Shown one piece after another: positions 25,435 to 33,929 of a stretch of DNA of 47,740 nt; the stretch's first letter is position 1; each line of letters begins with the position of its first letter. Source of the stretch: Clostridia bacterium (lineage in GTDB: Bacteria > Bacillota > Clostridia > Christensenellales > Aristaeellaceae); contig JAFWSH010000025.1 in NCBI GenBank assembly GCA_017519405.1, positions 1-47,740 on the forward strand, given 5' to 3'. Position numbers and translations under genes: made by a program. The notes under the pieces were generated by a model, which was not told the origin of the DNA, searched no databases, and saw only the letters and a list, made by a program, of their open reading frames with translations.

Positions 25435-25932
25435 ATGGAACCGTATGACAAGCTGTCCGAGAACCTCAAATACGACCCGGAGGAGAAGAAACCCGAAGCG
25501 GTCGTGCGGCAGGCGCCGCGCAGGGACGTCGTGCCGGGAGAGACGCCCCTGCGGGATGACGGGATCTACTGCCTGGAGGACCGCAATCCCGACGGGAGCA
25601 TCTATTGCTATATGTGCCTGCGGTTCTATCCCCGTCTCCGGCAGGTGATTGAGAACTCCTTCGACACGCTGCCCGCTCCGGGGCTGTTCACCCTGGCCGA
25701 CGGCCGGTTCCGCAGGGCAGCCTACCAGCGGACCGGGGACAGCCTCCACTTCGAAAACGTCTCCCCCTACGGCCGGGTGGAATACCACGGCACCATCCGG
25801 GAGGACCGCCTGCTGATCCACCGGCACTCCTACATCAACGGTCGGGATTTCCCAAACTGCGTGTATGTCTTCATGAGCGATGAGGAGGTCCGGCAAGCCC
25901 TGAAGAAAAACCCGCCCTGGGAGGCTGATTAA
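25435..25932 (+). CDS. Protein of unknown function, cytosolic
   Basis: I do not recognise this 165-residue soluble protein. It has no signal peptide or membrane helix. The N-terminal 40 residues are charged and probably disordered (Lys/Glu/Pro/Arg). From about residue 45 a beta-rich pattern appears: GIYCLEDRNPDGSIYCYMCLRFYP, then GRVEYHGTIREDRLLIHRHSYING. This order of strands, ending with a charged helix EEVRQALKKN, resembles small lipocalin-like or DUF-type barrels, but I cannot name one. AGGAGG lies 5 nt before the ATG. It has its own promoter and terminator and no functional neighbours, as the genes either side are on the other strand. Confidence 0.8.
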   Translation: MEPYDKLSENLKYDPEEKKPEAVVRQAPRRDVVPGETPLRDDGIYCLEDRNPDGSIYCYMCLRFYPRLRQVIENSFDTLPAPGLFTLADGRFRRAAYQRTGDSLHFENVSPYGRVEYHGTIREDRLLIHRHSYINGRDFPNCVYVFMSDEEVRQALKKNPPWEAD

Positions 25933-25960
25933 GCCGCTTCCCCGGAACAGCCGGATCACC

Positions 25961-25998
25961 GAAAGCCCCTGCTCTGTGAATGAAGGCAGGGGCTTTTC
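25961..25998 (+). terminator. Intrinsic terminator after the unknown gene
   Basis: AAAGCCCCTGC pairs with GCAGGGGCTTT, followed by a short T-run. Confidence 0.85.
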
Positions 25999-26035
25999 AA
26001 TGCAAGAAAACGGGGAGAGACAGTGAGAAGGCAGC

Positions 26036-26067
26036 AAAAAAGAACCGCCCCGCTGAGGGAACGGCTC
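26036..26067 (-). terminator. Terminator at the end of the nfeD-floA operon
   Basis: On the minus strand GAGCCGTTCCC pairs with GGGGCGGTTC (with G-U pairs) and runs into TTTTTT (26036-26041). Confidence 0.7.
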
Positions 26068-26085
26068 TTTCCGGGTTGTATCCGC

Positions 26086-26559
26086 TTATCTCCGCTGGCA
26101 GGGGCGGCGCAGCACTTCCTGCATCACCAGGCTCTGCACCAGGCCCTGGGGAGTCAGAGGCAGCCGGAAGCTGTCCCCATCCTCCGGCTGCTCCTCCTCC
26201 GTCAGGGAGCGGTTCAGTTCCTGGTCGGAGTGCATGGACGGCATGTCCACCTCGCCGGTAAAGCCGTGGTCATGGTCATCCCTGCCCTCCCCGGAGTCAT
26301 CCGCGTTCAGGCTGCCGTCGAACATGCCCGTGTGGTCGTGCTCCGTCACCCGCAGGGTGCTTTGCAGGGTGGGCTGTGCAGGTCTGGGCGGCAGCATGGC
26401 CGCCGGCTGCTGCACCGGCTCAGACGGAGCGGGTTGTGGATTCGTCTGCGGACGCTGGTTTGCGGCCTTCTGCTTGGCGGCTTTGGAAAAGCTGCTGAGC
26501 ACTGCGCCGATCACCACAATGAAGATCCAGACCAGTACGCTCTCTTCCATGCTGTGCAT
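26086..26559 (-). CDS. Small membrane-anchored protein of unknown function in the floA operon
   Basis: This 157-residue protein has one N-terminal membrane helix (about residues 8-22, VLVWIFIVVIGAVLSSF) and a long soluble tail that is Pro/Gln-rich, then acidic with several HDH and DHDH stretches. The tail is likely disordered and could bind metal weakly. It is the third gene of a minus-strand unit after nfeD and floA, starting 34 bp after the floA stop, and so may be a flotillin partner. The ATG at 26559 is close to AAAGGAGG (3 nt); one at 26550 is further (12 nt), and neither spacing is ideal. I know no family for it. Confidence 0.75.
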   Translation of the reverse strand: MHSMEESVLVWIFIVVIGAVLSSFSKAAKQKAANQRPQTNPQPAPSEPVQQPAAMLPPRPAQPTLQSTLRVTEHDHTGMFDGSLNADDSGEGRDDHDHGFTGEVDMPSMHSDQELNRSLTEEEQPEDGDSFRLPLTPQGLVQSLVMQEVLRRPCQRR

Positions 26560-26593
26560 CCGCCTCCTTTCCTGGTCTTCTCCGTCTCAGGGC

Positions 26594-27589
26594 TTACTTG
26601 GTGCCGGGATTGCCCGTGGGGGTGCTGGCCTTGGCGATGGACTCCCGCATCTCGGTATCCGCGATGGTGTTGCGCATCTGGTAATAGTCCATGACGCCCA
26701 GCTTGCCTTCCCGCAGGGCAGCGGCCATGGCCTTGGGCACCTCGGCCTCGGCCTCCACCACCTTGGCCCGCATCTCCTGGACGCTGGCCTTCATCTCCTG
26801 CTCGTGGGCCACAGCCATGGCCCGGCGCTCCTCCGCCTTGGCCTGGGCAATGCGGCGGTCGGCCTCCGCCTGGTCCATCTGGAGCTGGGCACCCACGTTG
26901 CGGCCCACGTCCACATCGGCGATGTCGATGGACAGGATCTCGAAGGCAGTGCCTGCATCCAGGCCCTTGTTCAGCACGGTGCGGCTGATCAGGTCAGGGT
27001 TCTCCAGCACCTGCTTGTGGGTCTCGGCAGAGCCGACCGTGGTGACGATGCCCTCGCCCACACGGGCAATGACCGTCTCCTCGCCGGCGCCGCCCACCAG
27101 GCGCTCAATGTTGGTGCGCACGGTCACCCGGGCCTTGGCCCGCAGCTCGATGCCGTCCTTGGCGATGGCCGCCACCACAGGGGTCTCGATGACCTTGGGG
27201 GTAACGGACATCTGCACGGCCTGGAACACATCGCGGCCCGCCAGGTCGATGGCGCAGGCCTTCTCAAAGGCCATGGGGATGTTGGCCCGCTGGGCGGCGA
27301 TCAGGGCATTGATCACCCGGTCCACGTTGCCGCCCGCCAGGTAGTGGGTTTCCAGCTGGGTGATGTTCAGCTGCAGGCCGGCCTTGGTGGCCTTGATCAG
27401 CGGGTACACCAGCTTCTCGGGCTTGATGCGCCGGACCTTCATGCCGATCAGGGACCGGAAGGACACATGCACACCGCTGGCCACGCTGCGGATCCAGGTT
27501 CCGAAGGGAACGAACCGGAACAGCACCAGCAGCACAATCACAATGGCCGCCACAATGGCGATCAGGGTTCCATCAGCTCTGAAATTCAT
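26594..27589 (-). CDS. floA: Flotillin-like protein FloA
   Basis: This 331-residue protein is a bacterial flotillin that organises ordered membrane domains. The short N-terminal hydrophobic segment (about 8-27) anchors it. The SPFH/PHB domain follows ([23 protein letters not shown]). The C-terminal half is a helical coiled coil with EA-rich repeats ([20 protein letters not shown]). The length matches B. subtilis FloA (YqfA). AGGAG lies before the ATG. nfeD is immediately upstream on the same strand, the conserved pairing of this family. The third gene of the operon, downstream, is uncharacterised. Confidence 0.96.
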   Translation of the reverse strand: MNFRADGTLIAIVAAIVIVLLVLFRFVPFGTWIRSVASGVHVSFRSLIGMKVRRIKPEKLVYPLIKATKAGLQLNITQLETHYLAGGNVDRVINALIAAQRANIPMAFEKACAIDLAGRDVFQAVQMSVTPKVIETPVVAAIAKDGIELRAKARVTVRTNIERLVGGAGEETVIARVGEGIVTTVGSAETHKQVLENPDLISRTVLNKGLDAGTAFEILSIDIADVDVGRNVGAQLQMDQAEADRRIAQAKAEERRAMAVAHEQEMKASVQEMRAKVVEAEAEVPKAMAAALREGKLGVMDYYQMRNTIADTEMRESIAKASTPTGNPGTK

Positions 27590-27641
27590 TCTGACTCCTC
27601 CTTATCAGTCTCCGCTGCCTGTGATGCAGCCGGATCCATGG

Positions 27642-28148
27642 TTATGCATTCTCTGTCATCGTCCTGACCAGAATGCGGCCGCCATCCACCTTTTCGATGC
27701 GGACCTGCGTTCCGGCCTCGATGAACTCGCCGCTGCTCATGACGTTGAGCCGCACGCCGTCAAACTCTGCCATGCCCGTGGGCCGCAGGGTGGTGATGAC
27801 GGTGCCGGTGCGGCCCAGGAAGACCTTCATGTCCTCGTTGGCCACATACCCGTCCTCCGGGCGCTCGGTGCTGCGCAGGATCATGTCGCTCTGGCTGATT
27901 TTTCCTTTTGTAGCCGATCGCAGTGAGATGGACAGGACAATTGCAATCACCGTCAGGGCCACCAGCAGGGTCACCGCCGCAGCCATGGGGCCGGCGGTCT
28001 GATACACCATGGCCACCGCCACCGCCTCAAAGACGATGCCGGAGATGCCTGCCACGCCGAAGCCCGGGATAAACGCCTCCGCCACCAGCAGGCCAATGCC
28101 CACCAGTACGCAGATCAATGCGGGCAGGTTCTGTACAATGAAATCCAT
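27642..28148 (-). CDS. nfeD: NfeD family membrane protein
   Basis: This 168-residue protein has about three to four membrane helices in residues 8-78 (LICVLVGIGLLVAEAFIPGFGVAGISG) and a C-terminal OB-fold of the NfeD type (GRTGTVITTLRPTGMAEFDGVRLNV). It lacks the N-terminal ClpP-like protease of long NfeD proteins, so it is the short form, as in B. subtilis YuaF/NfeD2. It works with flotillins, here FloA encoded 52 bp downstream. AAAGGAGG precedes the ATG. It heads the three-gene operon. Confidence 0.93.
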   Translation of the reverse strand: MDFIVQNLPALICVLVGIGLLVAEAFIPGFGVAGISGIVFEAVAVAMVYQTAGPMAAAVTLLVALTVIAIVLSISLRSATKGKISQSDMILRSTERPEDGYVANEDMKVFLGRTGTVITTLRPTGMAEFDGVRLNVMSSGEFIEAGTQVRIEKVDGGRILVRTMTENA

Positions 28149-28169
28149 CGAACCCCTCCTTTCGCCGCC

Positions 28170-28198
28170 AGTATAGCACGGCGTTTTTTATTCCGGAA
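28170..28198 (-). promoter_or_regulatory. Probable promoter of the nfeD-floA operon
   Basis: TATACT (28170-28175) is preceded at 17 bp by a weak -35 TTCCGG (28193-28198) on the minus strand. Confidence 0.5.
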
Positions 28199-28217
28199 GG
28201 GATTGTGTCTCAAAACC

Positions 28218-28835
28218 TCAGTTTCCCGTCTCAATTGTCATTTTTCCCAGCTGCAGCGCCAACAGGCGCAGGTCCTCCCGGTAGACCGCCTCCAGGGCCG
28301 GGTTGTAGATGACGGAGGCGGGGTGGTAGAGGGCAAAGAGCGGCAGGGGCGTCTCCCGCTCCGGCAGCCAGGCCTCCGTCAGGCGGCCGTGGCACGCGCC
28401 CACCGTGGCCTCCGGCCCCAGCAGCGCCTGCAGGGCCGTGTTGCCCAGGGTCACCACCAGGGTGGGCTGCAGCCGGCGGAGCTCCTCCTGCAGGATGGGC
28501 AGGAAAAGGCGTTTCTCCTCCCGGCTGGGCGGGCGGTTGGAGATGGTCCCCCGGGGGCTGACCTTCGCCGGCCGGACCTTCACGGTGTTGGTGATCCAGA
28601 TGGCCTCCCGCTGCAGGCCCACCGCCGCCAGAAAGGTGTCCAGGTTCCGGCCCGCCTTGCCCACAAAGGGCCGGCCCATGCGCTCCTCCTCGCCGCCGGG
28701 CGCCTCCCCCACCAGACAGATGGGCGGGCAGTCGCCCCGGCCCTCGCCGAACACCAGCCTCCGGTCCTCCACCTCCGGCTCCCCTGCCAGGCGTGCCCGG
28801 GCCCAGGCCTCAAAGTCCGTCATGCGCTGCGTCAT
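28218..28835 (-). CDS. Uracil-DNA glycosylase family protein lacking Fe-S cysteines
   Basis: This 205-residue protein has the uracil-DNA glycosylase fold motifs GEAPGGEEERMGRPFVGKAG (motif 1 and the uracil pocket), NTVKVRPAK and the second motif ALYHPASVIYN. It resembles family 4 but lacks the four Fe-S cysteines: the only cysteines near the N-terminus are in DCPPICLV, and the CRPP position reads VRPA. The upstream gene encodes a normal family 4 enzyme, so this may have a different base or DNA target, or have lost activity. Its start ATG overlaps the stop of that gene (ATGA), so the two are co-translated. A search against UdgX and other divergent uracil-glycosylase groups would settle its place. 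Confidence 0.85.
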   Translation of the reverse strand: MTQRMTDFEAWARARLAGEPEVEDRRLVFGEGRGDCPPICLVGEAPGGEEERMGRPFVGKAGRNLDTFLAAVGLQREAIWITNTVKVRPAKVSPRGTISNRPPSREEKRLFLPILQEELRRLQPTLVVTLGNTALQALLGPEATVGACHGRLTEAWLPERETPLPLFALYHPASVIYNPALEAVYREDLRLLALQLGKMTIETGN

Positions 28836-29434
28836 GGCTCACCCCCTGCTTTCTCTCCGTACAAATCCGGATACAGGCCCAGCTCCATCAGCTTGTCCCG
28901 CACCGCGTCCATGTCGGTCCACGCCTCGCGTTTCTTGGATGGATCCCGCAGCAGCGCGCTTGGGTGATAGGTTGCCAGCATCCACACGCCGCTGCGCTGG
29001 TGCCACACCCCCCGGTCCCGGCTGATGCGGATGTTGGGGTCCAGCGTCACCCGGGCCGCCGTGGCCCCCAGCAGCAGGATCACCCGCGGCCGCACCAGGG
29101 CTGTCTGGGCCCGCAGAAAGGGCAGGCAGGCCTCTGTCTCCCCGGGCTCCGGGGTACGGTTTTCGGGCGGGCGGCATTTCACGGTGTTGCAGATGTAGAC
29201 CCGGTCCCGGGGCATGCCCATGGACAGCAGCATCCGGGTGAGCAGCTGCCCTGCCGGCCCCACAAAGGCCAGCCCCTGCTGGTCCTCCTGGTAGCCCGGG
29301 CCTTCCCCGATGAGCATCAGCGGCGCGCTGCGGTCGCCCTGGCCCGGCACCTTGTGGTTGATGCCCCGGCAGAGGGGGCACCGGCTGCATTGCCGGATCT
29401 GTTCTTCCAGTTGTTCCCATGTCATCGTCTCCAT
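28832..29434 (-). CDS. Uracil-DNA glycosylase, family 4 (4Fe-4S)
   Basis: This 200-residue enzyme removes uracil from DNA. It carries the four Fe-S ligands C16, C19, C87 and C103 (CSRC...CRPPENRTP...AC), the motif GEGPGYQEDQQGLAFVGPAG and the catalytic-pocket segment ATYHPSALL near the C-terminus. The length fits the family, found in thermophiles and in many Clostridia and Actinobacteria. GGGACTGATATGGAG-type sequence lies before the ATG at 29434. Downstream it overlaps the Fe-S-less paralogue by ATGA, and upstream it follows a small membrane-protein gene by 9 bp. All three probably share the promoter at 29845-29873. Confidence 0.93.
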   Translation of the reverse strand: METMTWEQLEEQIRQCSRCPLCRGINHKVPGQGDRSAPLMLIGEGPGYQEDQQGLAFVGPAGQLLTRMLLSMGMPRDRVYICNTVKCRPPENRTPEPGETEACLPFLRAQTALVRPRVILLLGATAARVTLDPNIRISRDRGVWHQRSGVWMLATYHPSALLRDPSKKREAWTDMDAVRDKLMELGLYPDLYGEKAGGEP

Positions 29435-29443
29435 ATCAGTCCC

Positions 29444-29794
29444 CTATCCCCGGAACTGCACGGTCCGGCTCAGGTGCTGCAGCACCGGGAAGCGCTCGGT
29501 GATGTCCCCCTGCACCCACAGAATCAGCGTCACCACCAGCGCCACCAGCGCCAGCACCAGCAGGGTGCCCAGGATCACCAGAAAGAAATCGCTGACCCCG
29601 GCCAGCAGCCGGAGGCGATCCCGCCGCTGCAGCCGGTCCTCCCGCTCCTCGGCGTCCAGAATATGCCGCCAGGCACGCTCGGGCTGCGGCGCGGCTGTCT
29701 CCTCCGGATCCTCCGGGGGATCGTCGTCCGTCACCGGCTCGTGGAACAGCTGTTCCCGGACCGGCTCCTGTTCCTGGTGCTGAAAGTAGGTCAT
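29444..29794 (-). CDS. Small single-pass membrane protein of unknown function
   Basis: This 116-residue protein has an acidic, Pro/Glu-rich and probably disordered N-terminus (residues 1-50), an Arg/Asp/Leu-rich amphipathic stretch (50-66) and one membrane helix near 72-95 (LVILGTLLVLALVALVVTLI). A short tail follows. No family is recognised. GGAGGGGAGGTG precedes the ATG. It heads a minus-strand unit with two uracil-DNA glycosylase genes, 9 bp before the first. A link between this membrane protein and DNA repair is only suggested by position. Confidence 0.75.
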   Translation of the reverse strand: MTYFQHQEQEPVREQLFHEPVTDDDPPEDPEETAAPQPERAWRHILDAEEREDRLQRRDRLRLLAGVSDFFLVILGTLLVLALVALVVTLILWVQGDITERFPVLQHLSRTVQFRG

Positions 29795-29844
29795 GGGGTC
29801 ACCTCCCCTCCGGCTGTTTCCTCTGTATGCCCGATAATAATGGC

Positions 29845-29873
29845 ATTATAGCAAATCCCTCCTGCTTCGGCAA
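29845..29873 (-). promoter_or_regulatory. Promoter of the membrane-protein / glycosylase operon
   Basis: TTGCCG (29868-29873) and TATAAT (29845-29850) are 17 bp apart on the minus strand. Confidence 0.75.
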
Positions 29874-29885
29874 GGGGATCGTGGG

Positions 29886-29910
29886 AAAGCGCCCCCGCAT
29901 CCGGAGGCGC
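29886..29910 (-). terminator. Weak terminator after hisC
   Basis: GCGCCTCCG pairs with CGGGGGCGC (one mismatch) on the minus strand, followed by only TTT. Confidence 0.5.
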
Positions 29911-29919
29911 CTGTGGGGT

Positions 29920-30975
29920 TCACTTTCTGATGAGCCGCACCAGGGCCCCGGCCACCCTGCGCATCTCCTCCTCCGTGCCCATGCTCACCCGGAGCCAGGG
30001 GCGGAGTTTTTCTGCGGAGAAGTGCCGCACCAGGATGCCCTCCTCCCGCAGTGCCCGCTGCACCGGGCCGGCATCCGCCGGGTCCGCCTTCACGAAGAGG
30101 AAGTTGGTGGCGGAGGGCAGCACCGTGATGCCCGCGGCCAGCAGGGTCTGCCGGGTCTCTTCCCGGGCCGCGATGACCCGCGCCGTACAGCGGTCCGTGT
30201 AGCCGGTGTCCAGGATGGCCGCCGTGGCCGCCGCCTGGGCCAGCCGGTCCAGGGGGTAGCTGTTGAAGGCGTCCCGGATCCTCCGCAGGGCATCCACCAG
30301 CCGGGGATGTCCCATGGCGTAGCCCACCCGCATGCCGGCCAGGCTGTGGCTCTTGGAGAAGGTGCGCACGATCAGCAGGTTGTCGTATTCCCGGAGGAGC
30401 GGCACCGCCGTCTCCGGCGCAAAGGCCGCGTAGGCCTCGTCCACCAGCAGCACGGCATCGTGGGCCCTGCAGTGGGCCGCCATGCGCCGGATGGCCTCCA
30501 TGGGCAGGAAAATGCCGGTGGGGGCGTTGGGGTTGGCCAGGGCCACCGGGCCGTCCTGCATCAGGCCATCCACGTCCACGGTGTAGTCCGCCCGCAGGGG
30601 GACCGTGGCGTAGTGCACCCCGAAGAGCTGGGCGTACACCGGGTAGAAGGAGTAGGTCACCTCCGGCGCCCGCAGGGTCTTCCCCGCGAAGAACGCCGCG
30701 AAGGCGAAGGCCAGCACCTCGTCCGAGCCGTTGCCGCAGAAGACCTGCTCCGGCCGGACGCCGTTGACCTGCGCGATGGCCTCCCGCAGGGCCGTGGCCT
30801 CCATGTCCGGGTAAAGCCGCAGGCTGGGGGCCAGCCCCGCCAGCGCCTCCTGCACCCGGGGGGAGGGGGGATAGGGGTTCTCGTTGGTGTTCAGCTTGAT
30901 GAATTGCCGGTCTTTGGGCTGCTCCCCCGCCACATAGGGGGTCAGGCCCAGGGCCAGCTCGCTCTCGTATGCCAT
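29920..30975 (-). CDS. hisC: Histidinol-phosphate aminotransferase
   Basis: This 351-residue PLP enzyme converts imidazole-acetol phosphate to histidinol phosphate, step 8 of histidine synthesis. The family segments are clear: LNTNENPYPPSP near residue 27, NPNAPTG around 180, VDEAYAAF, and the PLP-lysine motif RTFSKSHSLAGMRVGY. Substrates of close paralogues include aromatic amino acids, but the hisF gene 10 bp upstream supports the histidine role. It is the last gene of purA-hisH-hisF-hisC. The length is normal. Confidence 0.95.
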   Translation of the reverse strand: MAYESELALGLTPYVAGEQPKDRQFIKLNTNENPYPPSPRVQEALAGLAPSLRLYPDMEATALREAIAQVNGVRPEQVFCGNGSDEVLAFAFAAFFAGKTLRAPEVTYSFYPVYAQLFGVHYATVPLRADYTVDVDGLMQDGPVALANPNAPTGIFLPMEAIRRMAAHCRAHDAVLLVDEAYAAFAPETAVPLLREYDNLLIVRTFSKSHSLAGMRVGYAMGHPRLVDALRRIRDAFNSYPLDRLAQAAATAAILDTGYTDRCTARVIAAREETRQTLLAAGITVLPSATNFLFVKADPADAGPVQRALREEGILVRHFSAEKLRPWLRVSMGTEEEMRRVAGALVRLIRK

Positions 30976-30985
30976 GTGATGCTCC

Positions 30986-31756
30986 TTACGCGTTCACCGG
31001 GCGGACGGGCACGCCCTCCGCCGCCAGCCAGGCCTTCAGTTCCGGGATGGGCAGGATGCCGTAGTGGAAGAGGGTGGCCGCCAGGGCCGCGTCCGCATGG
31101 CCCCGGGTCAGCACGTCCCGGAAGTGCTCCCGCTTTCCCGCGCCGCCGGAGGCGATCACCGGCACCGGCACCGCGTCCGCGATGGTCCGGGTGAGTTCCA
31201 TGGCGAAGCCGTCCCCGGCCCCGTCCTTGTCCATGCTGGTGAGGAGGATCTCCCCCGCCCCCCGCCGGACGCCCTCCACCGCCCACGCCAGGGCGTCCCG
31301 GCCGGTGTTGATCCGGCCGCCGTTGAGGTACACATCCCAGCCGCTGCCGTCACTGCGCGCCTTCACGTCCATGGCCAGGACGATGCACTGGCTGCCGTAG
31401 CGCAGGGCCGCCTCGGTGATGAGGTCCGGGTTGCGCAGGGCCTGGCTGTTCACGCCCACCTTGTCCGCCCCCAGGCGCAGTATGTCCCGGATCTGCTCCA
31501 CCGAGCCGATGCCGCCGCCCACGGTGAAGGGGATGAACACCTGCTCCGCCACCCGGCTCACCACGTCCAGCATAGTGCCCCGGCCCTCGTGGCTGGCGTT
31601 GATGTCCAGGAGCACCAGCTCGTCCGCCCCGGCCTCGTTGTAGCGCACGGCTGCCTCCACCGGATCCCCGGCGTCCCGGATGTTCAGGAACTGCACGCCC
31701 TTCACCACCCGGCCGTCCCGGATGTCCAGGCAGGGAATAATCCGCTTGGTCAGCAT
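30986..31756 (-). CDS. hisF: Imidazole glycerol phosphate synthase cyclase subunit HisF
   Basis: This 256-residue (beta-alpha)8 barrel joins ammonia from HisH to PRFAR and forms imidazole-glycerol phosphate plus AICAR. Both catalytic aspartates are in place: D11-type in [16 protein letters not shown] and D130-type in [13 protein letters not shown]. The VGGGI and ASGGAG phosphate loops are present. I chose the ATG at 31756, preceded by GAGGGGG, which gives the family start [11 protein letters not shown]. It lies 13 bp after hisH and 10 bp before hisC. Confidence 0.97.
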   Translation of the reverse strand: MLTKRIIPCLDIRDGRVVKGVQFLNIRDAGDPVEAAVRYNEAGADELVLLDINASHEGRGTMLDVVSRVAEQVFIPFTVGGGIGSVEQIRDILRLGADKVGVNSQALRNPDLITEAALRYGSQCIVLAMDVKARSDGSGWDVYLNGGRINTGRDALAWAVEGVRRGAGEILLTSMDKDGAGDGFAMELTRTIADAVPVPVIASGGAGKREHFRDVLTRGHADAALAATLFHYGILPIPELKAWLAAEGVPVRPVNA

Positions 31757-31769
31757 GCTTCGCCCCCTC

Positions 31770-32369
31770 TCAGCCCAGGGCCGCAAAGCGCCGGAGCATC
31801 CTCAGCCCCACGGCGCCGCTCTTCTCCGGGTGGAACTGGGTGGCCATCACGTTCTCCCGGCAGACCGCCGCAGAGAAGGGCTTCCCGTAGTCGCACACCG
31901 CCGCCGTCCATTCGGGGGAAACCTCCGCGGCGCAGTAGGAGTGCACGAAATACACGCACTGCTCCTCCCCGGCGTCGAAGAGGGGACAGGCGCGGGTGCG
32001 GATCGTGTTCCAGCCCATGTGGGGGACCTTCAGCCCCGGGGCCTCCAGGCGGGTGATGCTCCCCGGAAAGAGCCCCAGGCCCTCATAGTGCCCGTTCTCC
32101 TCGCTGGCGGCGAACATCAGCTGCATGCCCAGGCAGATACCCAGCACAGGCTTGCCGGCCCGGGCCGCCCGGAGCAGCGCCCCGTCCAGGCCACTCTGGC
32201 GCAGGCGCTCAATCGCATCCGCAAAGGCGCCCACGCCGGGGAGCACCACATGGCTCGCCCCGTCGGCCTCCGCAGGGCTTTCGGTGATCCGCGCCTCTTC
32301 CCCCAGGTACTCAAAGGCCTTCTGCACGCTGCGCAGGTTGCCCATGCCATAGTCCAGGATGGCGATCAT
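31770..32369 (-). CDS. hisH: Imidazole glycerol phosphate synthase glutaminase subunit HisH
   Basis: This 199-residue class I glutamine amidotransferase supplies ammonia to HisF. The start is [19 protein letters not shown]. The nucleophile cysteine is in [10 protein letters not shown] and the His-Glu pair in QFHPEKSG. The oxyanion segment [10 protein letters not shown] is intact. It lies 24 bp after purA and 13 bp before hisF, so the four genes are probably one operon. The rest of the histidine pathway (hisG, hisD, hisB, hisI, hisA) is elsewhere. Confidence 0.97.
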   Translation of the reverse strand: MIAILDYGMGNLRSVQKAFEYLGEEARITESPAEADGASHVVLPGVGAFADAIERLRQSGLDGALLRAARAGKPVLGICLGMQLMFAASEENGHYEGLGLFPGSITRLEAPGLKVPHMGWNTIRTRACPLFDAGEEQCVYFVHSYCAAEVSPEWTAAVCDYGKPFSAAVCRENVMATQFHPEKSGAVGLRMLRRFAALG

Positions 32370-32393
32370 TGTCCTTCTCCCCTTCGCAGGCGT

Positions 32394-33671
32394 TTACCGC
32401 AGGAGGATTTCCTCCCGCTTGGGGCCGATGGAGACCATGCGGATGGGCGCGTCGCAGGCCTTCTCCACAAAGTCCACATAGCGCCGGCAGTTCTCCGGCA
32501 GGTCCTCGTAGCGCGCCGTGCCCCGGATGTCGCACAGCCAGCCGGGGAGGGTCTCGTACACAGGCTTGCAGCCCATGAGCACCGGGGTGGCCGGGAAGTC
32601 GGTGATCCGCTCCCCCGCCGCCGTCTCATAGGCCACGCACACCGGGATCTCCGGCAGGTAGCCCAGCACGTCCAGGTTGGTGAGCACCACCTCGGTGGCG
32701 CCCTGGACCATCACGCCGTAGCGGGTGGCCACCGCGTCGAACCAGCCCACATCCCGGGCCCGGCCGGTGGTGGCGCCGAACTCCCCGGCGTCCCCGCCCC
32801 GGCGGCGCAGCTCATCCCCCTCAGGGCCGGTCAGGCGGCACACGAAGGGCCCCGCGCCCACCGCGCTGGAGTAGGCCTTGGTCACGCAGATGATGTCCTT
32901 GAGGGACGTGGGCGGAACCCCCGCACCCACGCAGCCGTAGCCCGCCAGGGGCGAGGAGGAGGTGGTGTAGGGGTAGATGCCGTGGTCCGGATCCCGCAGG
33001 GTGCCCAACTGGCCCTCCAGCAGGATGGTCTTCCCTGCCCGGTCCGCCTCGTGCAGCAGCCGCGTGGTGTCGCAGACCATGGGCCGGATCTTCTCCCCCA
33101 GCTCCTTCAGGTACGCCACCAGCGCCTCCACATCCACCGCGGGCTTGTGGTAGAGGTGCTCCAGCAGGCAGTTCTTCTTCACCAGGGCGATGGCCAGGCG
33201 CTCCCGGAGGATCCCCTCGTCGTAGAGCTGGCAGACCTGGATACCCACCTTGGCAAACTTGTCCGAGTAGAAGGGCGCGATGCCGCTCTTGGTGGAGCCG
33301 AAGGAGTTCTTCCCCAGCCGCTCCTCCTCGAACTTGTCGAAGTCCACGTGCCAGGGCAGCATCACCTGGCAGCGGTCGGAGATGCGGATCTGGGGCGCGG
33401 GCACCCCCCGCTCATTGAGCCCCGCCAGCTCCTTCAGCAACGCCTCGATGTTCAGGGCCACGCCGGGCCCGATGACGTTGATCACATTCTGATGGAAAAC
33501 CCCCGAGGGCAGCAGATGCAGGGCAAACTTGCCGTACTCGTTGATGATGGTATGTCCCGCGTTGGCGCCGCCCTGGAAGCGCACCACCACGTCGCTCTTC
33601 TCGGCCAGCACGTCCGTGACCTTGCCCTTGCCCTCGTCGCCCCAGTTGGCGCCCACAATTGCCCGTACCAT
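32394..33671 (-). CDS. purA: Adenylosuccinate synthase
   Basis: This 425-residue GTP-dependent enzyme joins aspartate to IMP, the first step from IMP to AMP. The P-loop and substrate region reads ANWGDEGKGK, followed by FQGGANAGHTI. The GTP-specificity and IMP-binding blocks (GSTKSGIAP, GATTGRARDVGW) are present. I chose the ATG at 33671, 7 nt after GGAGG; an ATG two codons earlier is too close. It heads the unit purA-hisH-hisF-hisC under a good promoter. The product AICAR of HisF feeds back into IMP, so the gene order makes metabolic sense. Confidence 0.97.
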   Translation of the reverse strand: MVRAIVGANWGDEGKGKVTDVLAEKSDVVVRFQGGANAGHTIINEYGKFALHLLPSGVFHQNVINVIGPGVALNIEALLKELAGLNERGVPAPQIRISDRCQVMLPWHVDFDKFEEERLGKNSFGSTKSGIAPFYSDKFAKVGIQVCQLYDEGILRERLAIALVKKNCLLEHLYHKPAVDVEALVAYLKELGEKIRPMVCDTTRLLHEADRAGKTILLEGQLGTLRDPDHGIYPYTTSSSPLAGYGCVGAGVPPTSLKDIICVTKAYSSAVGAGPFVCRLTGPEGDELRRRGGDAGEFGATTGRARDVGWFDAVATRYGVMVQGATEVVLTNLDVLGYLPEIPVCVAYETAAGERITDFPATPVLMGCKPVYETLPGWLCDIRGTARYEDLPENCRRYVDFVEKACDAPIRMVSIGPKREEILLR

Positions 33672-33715
33672 GTTCATTCCTCCAGACAGTCCGCTTTCCG
33701 CGGCACAGCCCTTTC

Positions 33716-33744
33716 ATTATATATGATTCACGGGAGAATGACAA
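33716..33744 (-). promoter_or_regulatory. Promoter of the purA-hisHFC operon
   Basis: TTGTCA (33739-33744) and TATAAT (33716-33721) are 17 bp apart on the minus strand. Confidence 0.85.
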
Positions 33745-33837
33745 GCACGCCCGGCTCCCTCCCATGCTTTTTCGGTGCATTTTCCGGCACAGTCCGGGCA
33801 GGCGCACCGGGCGGCAGGGAAACGCGCCGCTCCGGCG

Positions 33838-33843
33838 TATAAT
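33838..33843 (+). promoter_or_regulatory. Probable -10 box of the secreted-protein gene at 33930
   Basis: TATAAT lies about 85 nt upstream of the start codon; no good -35 is seen at 17 bp. Two small hairpins, GCCGGG/CCCGGC and GGAGG/CCTCC, occur in the leader. Confidence 0.5.
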
Positions 33844-33929
33844 TTACACCGGCCGGGAACAAATTCCCCGGCAGCAACGTCTGTAGAGGTGGAGGGCCGG
33901 GAGAGGTCCTCCGGAAAGAGGGTATTTAC

